Source: Paenibacillus sediminis (lineage in GTDB: Bacteria; Bacillota; Bacilli; Paenibacillales; Paenibacillaceae). Taken from it: a stretch of 64,000 nucleotides of DNA. The DNA lies in contig NZ_JAGGKP010000001.1 in assembly GCF_017873765.1 (NCBI RefSeq), positions 1,302,001 to 1,366,000 of the forward strand, written 5' to 3'. Both the position numbers and the translations under genes were made by a program. The notes below the pieces were generated by a model that made no database searches, was not told the origin of the DNA, and saw only the letters and a list, made by a program, of their open reading frames with translations. Positions 34,974 to 44,963 of the stretch are shown here, in pieces. Every line of letters begins with the position of its first letter. Position 1 is the first letter of the stretch.

Positions 34974-35028
34974 CACTAGGACCTCCCTTCCCCTTTATAT
35001 AATAAGCACTTCTATGCAATATATGACT

Positions 35029-36345
35029 TTACATTTCGGAAATAAATTTACGAATGCTGTCAAGAGCTCTTGCAGCTAAAGCTTCATTCTTCTCTTGCTT
35101 GCTTTTAAACCGTCTATCCAGTTTTGGAAGAAGTCCAAAATTCGCATTCATAGGTTGGAAATGTTCTCCATCCGTTGTCGTTATATAATGAGCCATGCTG
35201 CCGATTGCCGTATCCTCAGGAAGAACAACTAAATCCTGACCTTTAGCCATACGCGCAGCGTTTATACCTGCAATCAGACCAGATGCTGCTGATTCAACGT
35301 ACCCTTCAACACCGGTCATCTGTCCAGCAAAGAACAATCGATTTTGTTTTTTGAGCTGATACGTTGGATGCAGAAGCTTCGGCGAGTTAATAAACGTGTT
35401 GCGGTGCATCACACCATAACGAACAAACTCAGCATTCTCAAGTCCTGGAATCATGGAGAATACTCTCTTCTGTTCGCCCCACTTGAGATGAGTTTGGAAG
35501 CCTACCATATTATAAAGCGTTCCAGCAGCATTATCTTGTCGAAGCTGAACTACAGCATAAGGCAGCTCTCCCGTATGCGGATTGACCAAACCTACCGGCT
35601 TCATCGGTCCGAATAGAGCTGTCTGTTTGCCGCGCTTCATCATGACTTCAATCGGCATGCAGCCTTCAAAATAGATTTCCTTCTCAAAGTCTTTCAGCTC
35701 AGTTACCTCAGCAGAGATCAGCGCGTCGTAGAACTTATTGAATTGTTCTTCCGTCATTGGGCAATTCAAATAGGCAGCTTCACCTTTATCATATCTAGAC
35801 GCTAAATACACTTTGCTCATGTCGATGGAATCCTTCTCCACAATCGGAGCGGCTGCATCATAGAAATAAAAATATTCTTCCCCCATCAGCTCTTTAATTT
35901 GAGCAGAAAGAGAAGGTGAAGTGAGCGGTCCTGTAGCAATCACGACAATCCCTTCAGAAGGAATTTCCTTAATTTCTTCATTCACTACAGTAACTAGCGG
36001 ATGCTCATGAAGCGTTCTTGTAATTTCTCCGGAGAAACCGTCTCTGTCAACGGCAAGTGCCCCGCCTGCTGGTACCGCATGGCGGTCAGCACTTCGGAGC
36101 ACTAGAGAGTTAAGCATTCTCATTTCTTCCTTTAAAACACCTACAGCATTCGTTAGACCATTAGCTCGCAAAGAATTTGAACATACGAGTTCAGCAAACT
36201 TATCGGTATGATGTGCCGGTGTTTTTACAACCGGACGCATTTCATATAATGTTACGGGCACTCCGCGGCTAGCGATTTGCCAGGCAGCCTCGCTGCCTGC
36301 CAAACCTGCCCCAATAACTGTTACCCTTTGATTTTCTGTCAACAT
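35029..36345 (-). CDS. trmFO: tRNA (m5U54) methyltransferase TrmFO
   Basis: TrmFO, about 438 residues, a folate- and FAD-dependent enzyme that makes ribothymidine at tRNA position 54. FAD-binding [14 protein letters not shown] at the N-terminus; Cys in [12 protein letters not shown] and Cys in EGCMPIEVM correspond to the catalytic pair; [16 protein letters not shown] follows in the C-terminal part. Two ATG codons are adjacent; the one at 36343-36345 has better spacing from GGGGG. It lies downstream of topA, as in B. subtilis. Confidence 0.97.
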   Translation of the reverse strand: MLTENQRVTVIGAGLAGSEAAWQIASRGVPVTLYEMRPVVKTPAHHTDKFAELVCSNSLRANGLTNAVGVLKEEMRMLNSLVLRSADRHAVPAGGALAVDRDGFSGEITRTLHEHPLVTVVNEEIKEIPSEGIVVIATGPLTSPSLSAQIKELMGEEYFYFYDAAAPIVEKDSIDMSKVYLASRYDKGEAAYLNCPMTEEQFNKFYDALISAEVTELKDFEKEIYFEGCMPIEVMMKRGKQTALFGPMKPVGLVNPHTGELPYAVVQLRQDNAAGTLYNMVGFQTHLKWGEQKRVFSMIPGLENAEFVRYGVMHRNTFINSPKLLHPTYQLKKQNRLFFAGQMTGVEGYVESAASGLIAGINAARMAKGQDLVVLPEDTAIGSMAHYITTTDGEHFQPMNANFGLLPKLDRRFKSKQEKNEALAARALDSIRKFISEM

Positions 36346-36371
36346 CATAACCCCCTGTAAATACCTTTTAC

Positions 36372-38474
36372 TTATATTTCTATTGCCTCTTCATTTTCTT
36401 CTTCTAGCGGCTCATTATAATCACAGGATGTACATTGTAGTTTTCCACCCTGTTTATTTCGTTTCTCAACCAGCATGGACCCGCATTTTGGACAAGGTTT
36501 AGCCGCTGGCTTATCCCAAGATACAAAATCACATTCCGGATATCTATCACACCCGTAAAAGATACGTCCTTTCTTGCTCCGACGTTCCACAATATGTCCT
36601 TCTTTGCAGGACGGACAAGTCACGCCAATGTTCTTAATGATCGGCTTCGTGTTACGGCAGTCAGGGAATCCCGAGCAAGCGAGAAATTTCCCGAATCTTC
36701 CGAGTTTATAAACCATTGGTCTGCCACATTTATCGCATAGTTCATCGGAAACTTCATCTTCGATTTCGATCTCTTTCATCTCTTCTTCGGCCACTTCAAG
36801 GCGTTTTTTAAAAGAGTCATAAAATTCGCTTAGCACTTTGACCCAATCCTCAGAACCCTCTTCAACGTGGTCAAGATCTTCTTCCATATGTGCTGTAAAT
36901 TCTACATCTAATATTTCTGGAAAAAATTGTTCCATCTGTTCGATGACTAATTCACCTAGCTCAGTTGGCACAAATTTCTTCTCTTCTATTGCGACATAAC
37001 CGCGCTTTTGAATCGTCTCGAGTGTAGGCGCGTACGTACTTGGACGACCAATACCCAGCTCTTCAAGCGTCTTCACGAGTCGCGCTTCTGTATAACGAGG
37101 CGGCGGTTGTGTAAAATGCTGCTTCGGTTCAATGGCTTCCTTAAGAAGGCGATCTCCTTCTTTCAGAGGTGGAAGATATTTATCCTCTTCAGTCGTTCCA
37201 TCGTCGTTCCCTTCCACATATACCTTCATGAAGCCAGGAAAACGAACTTTGGAGCCGACAGCACGAAAAGTAACTTCACCCGCCTGAATATCAGCGGTTA
37301 ACGTATCAAGCACAGCCGAAGCCATTTGGCTAGCTACAAATCGTTCCCATACAAGCTTATACAATCTAAGCTGATCACGACTTAAATACTCTTTAACGGA
37401 ATCAGGATCACGCAGCGCAGAGGTCGGACGAATCGCTTCGTGGGCATCCTGAGCATTTGCAGCTTTCTTAGAATATTGCCTTGGACTTTCGGGTACATAA
37501 CTGTCCCCATATTTTGAAACGATCAATTCACGAGCTTCATCTTGAGCCGTAACCGATATCCGAGTGGAGTCCGTACGCATGTAAGTAATTAAACCGACGG
37601 TGCCTTCTTTGCCTAAATCAACACCTTCATACAACTGCTGAGCAACAGACATCGTTTTGGCAGCTCGGAAATTAAGTTTACGCGCAGCTTCTTGCTGAAG
37701 AGAGCTTGTTGTGAATGGAGGAGAAGGATGACGCAAACGTTCCTTTTCCTTTACTTCAGAAACTTCGAATTCAGCATTTTCAATAGCTTTTAATATTTCC
37801 TTTACTTCATCTTCATTCGAAAGCTCTTTTTTCTCTCCTTGAAAACGATGAAACTTCGCTTCAAACGGTGTGCCTTTGCTGCTTAGTCTAGCCGTAATGC
37901 TCCAATATTCTTCCGGTACGAAACTACTTATCTCATTTTCACGGTCTAAAATAATTTTTACAGCAACGGATTGTACTCGGCCCGCAGACAGCCCCTTCTT
38001 TACCTTTTTCCAAAGGAGCGGACTAATTTTATACCCCACTAACCGATCAAGAATACGGCGAGCCTGCTGAGCATTCACAAGATCCATATTGATTTTGCGA
38101 GGCGTTTTGAAGGCATCCTTCACGGCTTGTTTCGTAATTTCGTTAAAAACGACCCGGCAGCTTTCTGTATCATCAAGCTCAAGAGCATGCGCCAAATGCC
38201 ACGCAATAGCTTCTCCTTCTCGGTCGGGGTCGGCTGCGAGATATACCTTTTTTACTTTTTTACTTGCATCTTTTAACTCTTTTAGTACCGATCCTTTGCC
38301 GCGAATAGTAATATACTTCGGATTAAAGTCATTTTCAACCTCAACCCCAATTTGGCTTTTCGGTAAATCGCGAACATGTCCCATCGATGCTTTTACGATG
38401 TATTTATTGCCTAAATATTTTCCAATCGTTTTCGCCTTTGCGGGCGACTCTACGATCACGAGAGCATCTGCCAC
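36372..38474 (-). CDS. topA: DNA topoisomerase I
   Basis: Type IA topoisomerase, 700 residues, relaxes negative supercoils. Toprim domain ([35 protein letters not shown]), active-site Tyr in [14 protein letters not shown], and three C-terminal zinc-ribbon units (CDKCG...CSGFPDC; CPSC...CDRYPEC; CPKCG...CTSC). The GTG at 38472-38474 is eight bases after GAGAGGGGG and gives the usual [13 protein letters not shown] start; a TTG nine codons earlier has no such site. It lies between dprA and trmFO. Confidence 0.97.
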   Translation of the reverse strand: MADALVIVESPAKAKTIGKYLGNKYIVKASMGHVRDLPKSQIGVEVENDFNPKYITIRGKGSVLKELKDASKKVKKVYLAADPDREGEAIAWHLAHALELDDTESCRVVFNEITKQAVKDAFKTPRKINMDLVNAQQARRILDRLVGYKISPLLWKKVKKGLSAGRVQSVAVKIILDRENEISSFVPEEYWSITARLSSKGTPFEAKFHRFQGEKKELSNEDEVKEILKAIENAEFEVSEVKEKERLRHPSPPFTTSSLQQEAARKLNFRAAKTMSVAQQLYEGVDLGKEGTVGLITYMRTDSTRISVTAQDEARELIVSKYGDSYVPESPRQYSKKAANAQDAHEAIRPTSALRDPDSVKEYLSRDQLRLYKLVWERFVASQMASAVLDTLTADIQAGEVTFRAVGSKVRFPGFMKVYVEGNDDGTTEEDKYLPPLKEGDRLLKEAIEPKQHFTQPPPRYTEARLVKTLEELGIGRPSTYAPTLETIQKRGYVAIEEKKFVPTELGELVIEQMEQFFPEILDVEFTAHMEEDLDHVEEGSEDWVKVLSEFYDSFKKRLEVAEEEMKEIEIEDEVSDELCDKCGRPMVYKLGRFGKFLACSGFPDCRNTKPIIKNIGVTCPSCKEGHIVERRSKKGRIFYGCDRYPECDFVSWDKPAAKPCPKCGSMLVEKRNKQGGKLQCTSCDYNEPLEEENEEAIEI

Positions 38475-38520
38475 AGGACCATCCCCCTCTCCAACAGTCA
38501 AACTTCCTTAACTTATTAAA

Positions 38521-39618
38521 TCAAATTCGTTTATATAAAGAACCAGATAATTGGATAATCTGCTTTTTTATGATTAAAGATAACAGAACTGAATGCAAAT
38601 GTCCAAAATCCCATCCGGTTTGACCAAGTAATTCATCAAAAGAACGATCGTTATGATCAAGTATATCCACAATAGTCATCTCGGACGTTGTCAAATGTTC
38701 ATCCATCTGACGATGATGATTAGGATATGTATGATTTACTTTATTTGATAACCACGGAGTATACTCTTCAATAATATCATGAGCCGATGTGACGACTTTT
38801 GCGCCTTGTTTAATTAAAGAAAGAGTTCCTCGGCTTTTCGGTGATGTGATTGGACCAGGCACAGCAAATACATCACGGTTAGCCTCTAAAGCTGCATCTG
38901 CAGTAATGAGCGACCCGCTTCGTTCATCCGCTTCTACAACGACAGTACCTCTTGTCATCCCAGCAATGATCCGATTTCGCTGTGGAAATAGTCCAGGGTG
39001 GGACTTTGTACCTATAGGATACTCTGATAGTACCAGTCCTCTTTCAGCGATGAAATGGTAAAGTGATGTGTTTTCAGGCGGATAGATCACATCAATTCCT
39101 GTTCCCAGAACCGCAATCGTTGAACCACCATAATCTAACACAGTTTCATGACAAATGCTATCAATGCCTCTAGCCATCCCGCTGACTACGGTAATGCCAG
39201 CCTCACTTAGAGCTTCTGACAGCATCACACTTACCTTTCGGCCGTAAGCCGTAGGTACTCGTGTCCCAACGATCGCAACAGATAAAGAAGAAAGCAGCTC
39301 CATTCTGCCTAATCCGTATAGTACCCAAGGAGGTCTTGCCGTTTCTTTCATTAATATAGGATACTGCTCGTCTAAAAATGTAACGACATGGATGCCCTGT
39401 TCTAACAGAAGTCCATTGGTATGTTCTATTTGATCCATGGTTAACTCAGAAGATATCTTCTTTGCCTTATCAGGCGAAAAACCTAACTCCCGCCACTCTA
39501 ATTCGCTGAACAGTAACAAATCTGCAAGATTAACTCTCTTCTCCATTAATAACGCTATGGTCTTCCAGCCGATCCGATCCATCTCGTGAAGCTTAATCAG
39601 TACCGAACGTTGATCCAT
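38521..39618 (-). CDS. dprA: DNA processing protein DprA
   Basis: DprA (Smf), 365 residues, protects incoming single-stranded DNA and loads RecA during transformation. It has an N-terminal helix-hairpin-like region, then the Rossmann-like core with IVGTRVPTAYG, VSGMARGIDS, AVLGTGIDVIYP and GLFPQRNRIIAGM, then a C-terminal winged-helix segment (SEMTIVDILDHNDRSFDELL). ATG with GGGAGG upstream. First gene of the dprA-topA-trmFO-hslVU unit. comM, whose product helps branch migration in transformation, lies about 4 kb away on the other strand. Confidence 0.96.
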   Translation of the reverse strand: MDQRSVLIKLHEMDRIGWKTIALLMEKRVNLADLLLFSELEWRELGFSPDKAKKISSELTMDQIEHTNGLLLEQGIHVVTFLDEQYPILMKETARPPWVLYGLGRMELLSSLSVAIVGTRVPTAYGRKVSVMLSEALSEAGITVVSGMARGIDSICHETVLDYGGSTIAVLGTGIDVIYPPENTSLYHFIAERGLVLSEYPIGTKSHPGLFPQRNRIIAGMTRGTVVVEADERSGSLITADAALEANRDVFAVPGPITSPKSRGTLSLIKQGAKVVTSAHDIIEEYTPWLSNKVNHTYPNHHRQMDEHLTTSEMTIVDILDHNDRSFDELLGQTGWDFGHLHSVLLSLIIKKQIIQLSGSLYKRI

Positions 39619-39640
39619 GAACAGTTACCTCCCAATGATC

Positions 39641-39667
39641 AAGAGGGACCCCTAAATGTTCCCTCTT
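39641..39667 (-). promoter_or_regulatory. Hairpin in the dprA leader
   Basis: A perfect 8-base inverted repeat, AAGAGGGA (39641-39648) and TCCCTCTT (39660-39667), lies about 10 bases upstream of the dprA ribosome binding site. It has no T run on either side, so it is probably not a terminator. A weak promoter-like TTGCAA-17-CACAAT lies upstream of it. Confidence 0.4.
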
Positions 39668-39710
39668 ATTGTGTATGAATAAACATGATTTTGCAACCGT
39701 TTACTTGCAG

Positions 39711-39756
39711 AAAAAAAGCAACCTTCCATTTCCTACTCGGAAACAAAAGGTTGCTT
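39711..39756 (-). terminator. Terminator of sucCD
   Basis: AAGCAACCTT and AAGGTTGCTT pair perfectly, with an inner TTTCC/GGAAA stem. On the minus strand seven T residues follow. A textbook intrinsic terminator 30 bases after the sucD stop. Confidence 0.92.
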
Positions 39757-39786
39757 ACCTCTTTAAGATCTATATTTGATAGCTTA

Positions 39787-40716
39787 TTAATGCGTTTTGC
39801 ATTTCTCCAAAATACCGCGTTCTTCAAGGACACTTACAAGTGTTGAGCCCATTTCAGAAGGCGTCGGTGCTACTTTAATGCCGCAAGATTCAAGCTTCGC
39901 AATTTTTTCTTTAGCTGTACCTTTACCGCCAGAAATAATCGCACCAGCATGACCCATACGTTTCCCTGGAGGTGCGGTCACACCGCCAATAAAGCCTACG
40001 ACTGGTTTGGTCATGTTGGCCTGAACCCACTCAGCAGCTTCTTCTTCAGCAGTGCCGCCGATTTCGCCAATCATAATGACCGCATATGTATCTGGGTCCT
40101 CATTGAAGCGTTTTAGAATGTCAATAAATTCAGAACCTTTTACAGGGTCGCCGCCAATACCTACGGCAGAGGATTGACCGATACCACGTGTAGTAAGCTG
40201 ATGAACGGCTTCATAAGTTAGTGTCCCACTTCTGGATACGACACCGACATGACCCTTCGTATGAATGTAACCTGGCATAATCCCTATTTTACATTCACCA
40301 GGTGTAATGACACCAGGGCAGTTAGGTCCGATAAGAACTGTTTTCTTACCTTCCATATAACGTTTTACTTTGACCATATCCAGTACAGGAATGCCTTCTG
40401 TAATACAGATGACTAGATCAAGTTCCGCGTCAACTGCTTCCATTATAGAATCAGCTGCAAAAGCTGGAGGGACATAAATAACGCTTGCAGTAGCCCCAGT
40501 AGCATTCTTCGCATCGATAACGGAGTTGAAAATCGGTAAAGATACCACGTTCCCATTATCAAGCGTAATATCAATGTTTGTGCCGCCTTTGCCAGGTGTC
40601 ACACCGCCAACCATTTGTGTTCCATATTCCAAGGCACCCTTTGTATGAAAGAGACCGGTAGCCCCCGTAATCCCTTGGGTGATGACTTTCGTATTTTTAT
40701 CAACCAAAATACTCAT
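39787..40716 (-). CDS. sucD: Succinyl-CoA ligase, alpha subunit
   Basis: SucD, 309 residues, the CoA-binding and phosphohistidine subunit of succinyl-CoA synthetase (TCA cycle). The CoA-binding Rossmann domain begins [19 protein letters not shown]; the phosphorylated His is in [33 protein letters not shown] is also typical. ATG start; the ribosome binding site is weak. It lies 55 bases after sucC and is followed by a strong terminator, so sucCD is a two-gene unit. Confidence 0.97.
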   Translation of the reverse strand: MSILVDKNTKVITQGITGATGLFHTKGALEYGTQMVGGVTPGKGGTNIDITLDNGNVVSLPIFNSVIDAKNATGATASVIYVPPAFAADSIMEAVDAELDLVICITEGIPVLDMVKVKRYMEGKKTVLIGPNCPGVITPGECKIGIMPGYIHTKGHVGVVSRSGTLTYEAVHQLTTRGIGQSSAVGIGGDPVKGSEFIDILKRFNEDPDTYAVIMIGEIGGTAEEEAAEWVQANMTKPVVGFIGGVTAPPGKRMGHAGAIISGGKGTAKEKIAKLESCGIKVAPTPSEMGSTLVSVLEERGILEKCKTH

Positions 40717-40771
40717 GGATTATTCACATCCCCTATTTATGATTTCACCTGAATCGATTGCTGGAACCGCT

Positions 40772-41932
40772 TTATTTCACTAAAGCAACAATTTTTTGTG
40801 CGCCATCAGCCATAGAGTCAGCTGGAACAATGTTAAGGCCCGACTCAGCCAAAATTTTCTTGCCTAAATCTACGTTCGTTCCTTCTAAGCGGACAACAAG
40901 CGGACGATCGAGGCCGAGCTCTTTTGCAGCAGCTACAACGCCTTCAGCGATGACATCGCAGCGCATAATTCCGCCGAAAATGTTAACGAAGATCCCTTCT
41001 ACCTTACGGTCAGACAAAATAATTTTGAAAGCTTCCGTTACTTTCTCTTTCGTCGCGCCGCCCCCAACATCAAGGAAGTTAGCTGGGTCGCCGCCGTAAT
41101 ATTTAATAATATCCATCGTCGCCATAGCAAGTCCGGCACCGTTAACCATACAGCCAATATTACCGTCAAGGGCAATATAGCTTAGATCATATTTAGAAGC
41201 TTCGATTTCCTTCTCATCTTCTTCTTCGAAATCACGAAGCTCTTGAATATCTTTGTGACGGAAAAGTGCGTTAGAATCGAAATTCAGCTTCGCATCAAGT
41301 GCCATCACGTTGCCGTCGCCAGTAACGACGAGCGGGTTAATTTCTGCAATAGAACAATCTTTATCAATAAATGCATTATACAAAGCGATCATAAATTTAA
41401 CCGCTTTATTTACAAGCTCATTAGGAATACGGATTGCATAAGCCAGCCTGCGTGCTTGGAACACTTGAAGACCAACAGCTGGATCAATCACTTCTTTGAA
41501 AATTTTCTCAGGCGTTGCTGCCGCAACTTCCTCAATTTCCGTACCGCCTTCTTCAGAAGCCATCATGACAACTCGGCCAGTCGCGCGGTCTACTACAACA
41601 CCTACATAATATTCCTTCTTAATGTCGCAGCCCTCTTCGATTAAGAGACGCTTCACTTCTTTACCTTCCGGTCCTGTCTGATGTGTGACGAGAACTTTGC
41701 CTAAAATTTGCTCCGCATAGGTGCGAACCTCATCTAAATTTTTGGCTACTTTCACACCGCCGGCCTTACCGCGGCCTCCCGCATGAATTTGCGCCTTTAC
41801 TACAACAACGGAACTCCCGAGCGATTTAGCCGCTTCAACAGCTTCTTCGACGGTGAACGCAACTTTGCCTTGAGGAACAGCTACTCCATACTGTTTCAGG
41901 ACTTCTTTACCTTGATATTCATGGATATTCAT
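40772..41932 (-). CDS. sucC: Succinyl-CoA ligase, beta subunit
   Basis: SucC, 386 residues, the ATP-grasp, nucleotide-binding subunit of succinyl-CoA synthetase. N-terminal [23 protein letters not shown]-grasp segments ([16 protein letters not shown]), and [20 protein letters not shown] and [15 protein letters not shown] in the ligase domain. ATG with GGAGGATT upstream. First gene of the sucCD unit; the upstream region has a TATAAT and a cre-like site. Confidence 0.98.
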   Translation of the reverse strand: MNIHEYQGKEVLKQYGVAVPQGKVAFTVEEAVEAAKSLGSSVVVVKAQIHAGGRGKAGGVKVAKNLDEVRTYAEQILGKVLVTHQTGPEGKEVKRLLIEEGCDIKKEYYVGVVVDRATGRVVMMASEEGGTEIEEVAAATPEKIFKEVIDPAVGLQVFQARRLAYAIRIPNELVNKAVKFMIALYNAFIDKDCSIAEINPLVVTGDGNVMALDAKLNFDSNALFRHKDIQELRDFEEEDEKEIEASKYDLSYIALDGNIGCMVNGAGLAMATMDIIKYYGGDPANFLDVGGGATKEKVTEAFKIILSDRKVEGIFVNIFGGIMRCDVIAEGVVAAAKELGLDRPLVVRLEGTNVDLGKKILAESGLNIVPADSMADGAQKIVALVK

Positions 41933-41983
41933 TCTTGAATCCTCCTATCAACATGACTGCATCCGGGCGGGTCTGGTTGGCAT

Positions 41984-42029
41984 ATTATACAAGCCCACAT
42001 CATTGTAACATGTTTTTAAAACGCTTTCC
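41984..42029 (-). promoter_or_regulatory. Putative sucCD promoter with cre-like site
   Basis: On the minus strand there is a perfect TATAAT (41984-41989), about 50 bases before the sucC start, with no good -35. About 27 bases upstream lies GGAAAGCGTTTTAA (42016-42029), which agrees with the CcpA operator TGWAANCGNTNWCA at 8 of 10 defined positions. Catabolite control of sucCD would fit known CcpA targets but is inferred. The rest of the 181-base gap up to ohrR shows nothing else recognisable. Confidence 0.4.
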
Positions 42030-42113
42030 TTACAAAAATCATCAATTATCACAGCAATTTGATATCGAAATCATCTAGCGACGCGAATAATTGGAATTAT
42101 ATGGATTATCATT

Positions 42114-42578
42114 TTATTTTCGTTCATTCTCCACGTTACGTTCATGAACGCGATGCAGTAAATCTCTAAACTGTCCTAGAAGTTGTCCATATTCATCTAA
42201 AGAAAGACACGTCGCTTCTTGAATCATAGCCGGAATAGATTCGGCTTTCTTCTGTAGCTCACGGCCTTTCTCGGTTAGAGAGATAATTACTTTACGCTCA
42301 TCTTCAGTTGAACGTTCCCTATTAATGTAGCCTGCCGCTTGTAGTCTCTTAAGTAAAGGCGTTAATGTGCCGGAATCAAGATACAATGCATCTCCAAGCT
42401 CTTTTACCGTGCATGCTCCTCTCTCCCAAAGCACCAAAAATACAATATATTGTGAATACGTAATTCCTAATTGATCAAGATGCGGCTGATAGAGCTTCGT
42501 AATTTCTCTTGAGGCCGCATAAATCGTAAAACATATTTGATTGTCCAATTTTAACTGGGGATTGTGCATCGTTTCCAT
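42114..42578 (-). CDS. ohrR: Organic peroxide-sensing repressor OhrR (MarR family)
   Basis: A MarR-family repressor of about 154 residues. The sensing Cys is at residue 16 in KLDNQICFTIYAASREITK, matching Cys15 of B. subtilis OhrR. The winged-helix motif LYLDSGTLTPLLKRLQAAGYI and the wing RSTEDERKVIISLT follow. Two other Cys residues (GACTV and ATCLS) are present. The ATG at 42576-42578 is six bases after AGGTG. It is divergent from ohr, with an AT-rich operator region between, the usual arrangement for oxidation-controlled ohr. Confidence 0.92.
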   Translation of the reverse strand: METMHNPQLKLDNQICFTIYAASREITKLYQPHLDQLGITYSQYIVFLVLWERGACTVKELGDALYLDSGTLTPLLKRLQAAGYINRERSTEDERKVIISLTEKGRELQKKAESIPAMIQEATCLSLDEYGQLLGQFRDLLHRVHERNVENERK

Positions 42579-42654
42579 CCTATACACCTGCTTTCTTTAT
42601 GCCCTTTATTCTAACATAGCGATTTATAAAATTCATGTAAGTTGGCCAAAATTA

Positions 42655-42694
42655 TTTACAAATTATTTTTATTGTTATAAATTCAATTGTGTAA
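42655..42694 (+). promoter_or_regulatory. Putative ohr promoter with OhrR operator
   Basis: TTTACA (42655-42660) and TAAATT (42678-42683) are 17 bases apart on the plus strand. The -10 overlaps the imperfect palindrome TTATAAATTCAATTGTGTAA (42675-42694), whose AAATT-C-AATTG core resembles the known AT-rich OhrR operator. A repressor bound there would block ohr, and it would also lie upstream of the divergent ohrR. Confidence 0.5.
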
Positions 42695-42727
42695 AATTTA
42701 ATTTATAAAAATGAAAGAAGGATATCC

Positions 42728-43150
42728 ATGAACATTCAACCGATTTATACGACAAAAGTCAAAGCTGTTGGCGGCAGAGCTGGATATATCGAATCCGCAG
42801 ACGGTCAATTCAAACAAAATATTAGCATGCCAAAAGAACTTGGAGGCGCAGGCGGCGCAGGCACCAACCCTGAACAATTGTTCGCTGCTGGCTTTGCAGC
42901 TTGCTTTGACAGCGCGCTGAATATGGTCGCTAGAATGCAAAAAATTAAACTGGAAGGAACCGAAGTTACCGCATCTGTAACGATCGGGAAAGCCGAGGAC
43001 GGCGGTTTTGGATTAGCTGCTGCTCTTGATGTACTCGTCAAAGGTGTGGACCACGATACAGCGAAAGCGCTCGTAGAAGCCGCACATGGCGCGTGCCCAT
43101 ACTCCAGAGCTACGCGTGGCAATATTGACGTTGTGTTAAACGTACTATAA
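42728..43150 (+). CDS. ohr: Organic hydroperoxide resistance protein Ohr
   Basis: Ohr/OsmC family thiol peroxidase, 140 residues, which reduces organic hydroperoxides in the cytoplasm. The catalytic pair is visible: Cys59 in LFAAGFAACFDSAL and Cys123 in HGACPYSRATRGN. N-terminal IYTTKVKAVGGRAG is typical of Ohr rather than OsmC. ATG with AAGAAGGA five bases upstream. Plus strand, divergent from ohrR. No clear terminator follows, so some transcripts may run on into comM. Confidence 0.96.
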   Translation: MNIQPIYTTKVKAVGGRAGYIESADGQFKQNISMPKELGGAGGAGTNPEQLFAAGFAACFDSALNMVARMQKIKLEGTEVTASVTIGKAEDGGFGLAAALDVLVKGVDHDTAKALVEAAHGACPYSRATRGNIDVVLNVL

Positions 43151-43165
43151 TCCATTAGCTAGAAC

Positions 43166-43195
43166 TTGACTTTTACAGCCAGCGCATCCTACAAT
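43166..43195 (+). promoter_or_regulatory. Putative promoter of comM
   Basis: TTGACT (43166-43171) and TACAAT (43190-43195) are separated by 18 bases, shortly after the ohr stop, giving a leader of about 110 nt before comM. The leader contains an AAACGAA-N9-TTCGTTT inverted repeat (43261-43283). Confidence 0.5.
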
Positions 43196-43313
43196 ACTGG
43201 CATAGCAATCATACGTTCGAAAGTGATAAGGAAGCACCTTTATTTCGAATCGGCTTATATAAACGAAGTTTGACATTCGTTTTGACAGACGATCTGAAAG
43301 GAAGGTGTTTTTT

Positions 43314-44906
43314 ATGATGTACGGAAAGCTGCACGGTGCATGCTTATACGGCATTGATGGAGTCATTATTGAGGTAGAGGTTGATTTGGCTAACGGCATT
43401 CCGCAAACTTCGATTATCGGACTGCCGGATTCGGCCATTCGTGAAGCGATCGAACGCGTTCGTGCTGCCATTAAAAATTGCGGTTTTACTTACCCAATCC
43501 AGCGAGTCACCATCAATTTGGCACCCGCGGACCTGCGTAAAGAAGGCTCTGCCTTCGATCTGGCGATCGCACTCGGCATATTAATGACTAGCGGACAAAT
43601 ACAGCTTCCATCCACTGGACGCATGATGATGATCGGAGAGCTTTCACTAGACGGAGCACTCAAACCAGTTCACGGTGTTCTCTCTATGGTAGATAAGGCA
43701 AAGCGTGAAGGGTTTACCTCAGTTCTGCTCCCTTATGAGAATGCTGCTGAAGCATGTCTCATTAGGGATATAGATATTTATGCAATTAAGCATTTAAAAG
43801 ATCTATGTCCTCCAAATGAGTCAGCAGTGTCAGGCGATTCGTACAGACAGCAGCCTGCCATCGTCACTTCATTGTCTCATCATAAAGCAGCGGCTAGTCC
43901 TGAACTGTCATCATCTGATGGGACTAGCATTTTCGAGGACTATGAAGATGTCATCGGGCAGCTTCATGTAAAACGAGCGTTAACGATCGCTGCCGCTGGA
44001 ATGCATAATATTCTTCTCATTGGACCGCCAGGAACAGGGAAAACGATGCTCGTACGTCGTCTGCCTTCAATCTTGCCCTCTCTATCAGAACAAGAGTCGC
44101 TTGAAGTGACCAAAATATTTAGCGCTGCGGGGAAACTGAAAGAAGCCAATTCATCATTGCTTCGTACTCGGCCGTTCCGCGCCCCCCATCATACGATTTC
44201 TGCAGGAGGACTTATCGGCGGAGGAACAATTCCGAAACCAGGTGAAGTCAGTTTAGCGCACCGCGGCATTTTATTTCTCGATGAACTGCCTGAGTTTTCA
44301 AGAAATGTTCTTGAAGTGCTTAGACAACCGCTAGAGGAACGAGCGGTTACCATCAGCCGAGCACGTGCCGTCTTCTCATTTCCGGCTCATTTTATGCTCG
44401 CAGCCAGTATGAATCCGTGTCCATGCGGCTATTTAGGCTCGGACCATCCAAAGCAGAGGTGCACATGCAGTCCATCCCGAATTGCAGGATACCGCGCCAA
44501 AATTTCCGGGCCGCTGCTCGACCGTATTGATTTACAGGTTGATGTGCCTCAGCCGAAAGAATGGTCTCATCAAGACAAGCCGCTGTCTTCTGCCGAAATG
44601 AAACAGCAAGTACTTGCAGCGCAAGCTGTACAGGCCGAAAGATATAAGGGCCTTCCGCTCATATGGAACAGCGAGCTGACCGGCAGCCTGCTTAGACGTT
44701 ACACATCACTAACCCCAGAAGCAGCGAAGCTGTTAAGTCATACCTTTGAAGCGCTAGGCCTCAGCATGCGTTCGCATGATCGGATTTTAAAGCTCGCCCG
44801 CACGATCGCCGATTTGGCTGGAGTAAGCCAAATTACAATGGAGCATCTAGCTGAAGCGATTCAATACCGTCAGCTGGATCGGAGGACGAGTGATTTGATT
44901 GGATAA
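43314..44906 (+). CDS. comM: YifB/ComM family Mg-chelatase-like AAA+ ATPase
   Basis: 530 residues of the YifB/ComM family. In Gram-negative species ComM is a hexameric helicase that promotes branch migration in natural transformation; the role in Firmicutes is less studied. N-terminal Lon-like ChlI domain (LANGIPQTSIIGLPDSAIRE, INLAPADLRKEGSAFDLAIA); Walker A LLIGPPGTGKTMLVRRL near residue 235; Walker B FLDELPEF; Mg-chelatase C-terminal domain with zinc-like Cys in NPCPCGYLG. The ATG at 43314 is eight bases after AAGGAAGG; a GTG at 43305 lies inside that site. Confidence 0.92.
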   Translation: MMYGKLHGACLYGIDGVIIEVEVDLANGIPQTSIIGLPDSAIREAIERVRAAIKNCGFTYPIQRVTINLAPADLRKEGSAFDLAIALGILMTSGQIQLPSTGRMMMIGELSLDGALKPVHGVLSMVDKAKREGFTSVLLPYENAAEACLIRDIDIYAIKHLKDLCPPNESAVSGDSYRQQPAIVTSLSHHKAAASPELSSSDGTSIFEDYEDVIGQLHVKRALTIAAAGMHNILLIGPPGTGKTMLVRRLPSILPSLSEQESLEVTKIFSAAGKLKEANSSLLRTRPFRAPHHTISAGGLIGGGTIPKPGEVSLAHRGILFLDELPEFSRNVLEVLRQPLEERAVTISRARAVFSFPAHFMLAASMNPCPCGYLGSDHPKQRCTCSPSRIAGYRAKISGPLLDRIDLQVDVPQPKEWSHQDKPLSSAEMKQQVLAAQAVQAERYKGLPLIWNSELTGSLLRRYTSLTPEAAKLLSHTFEALGLSMRSHDRILKLARTIADLAGVSQITMEHLAEAIQYRQLDRRTSDLIG

Positions 44907-44911
44907 ATACA

Positions 44912-44959
44912 AAATAAAGCCTGTACGGCTTGTTCTACTCACTCCATACAGGCTTATTT
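44912..44959. terminator. Bidirectional terminator between comM and yraN
   Basis: AAATAAAGCCTGTACGG (44912-44928) pairs with CCATACAGGCTTATTT (44944-44959), with one bulge and one mismatch, around a loop of 15 bases. AT-rich flanks on both sides suit the converging comM (+) and yraN (-) genes. Confidence 0.8.
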
Positions 44960-44963
44960 CCAT

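Noticed and set aside
43261-43283. AAACGAA/TTCGTTT hairpin in the comM leader as an ohr terminator
   Set aside because: The stem is only seven AT-rich pairs and the following sequence is not a T run.
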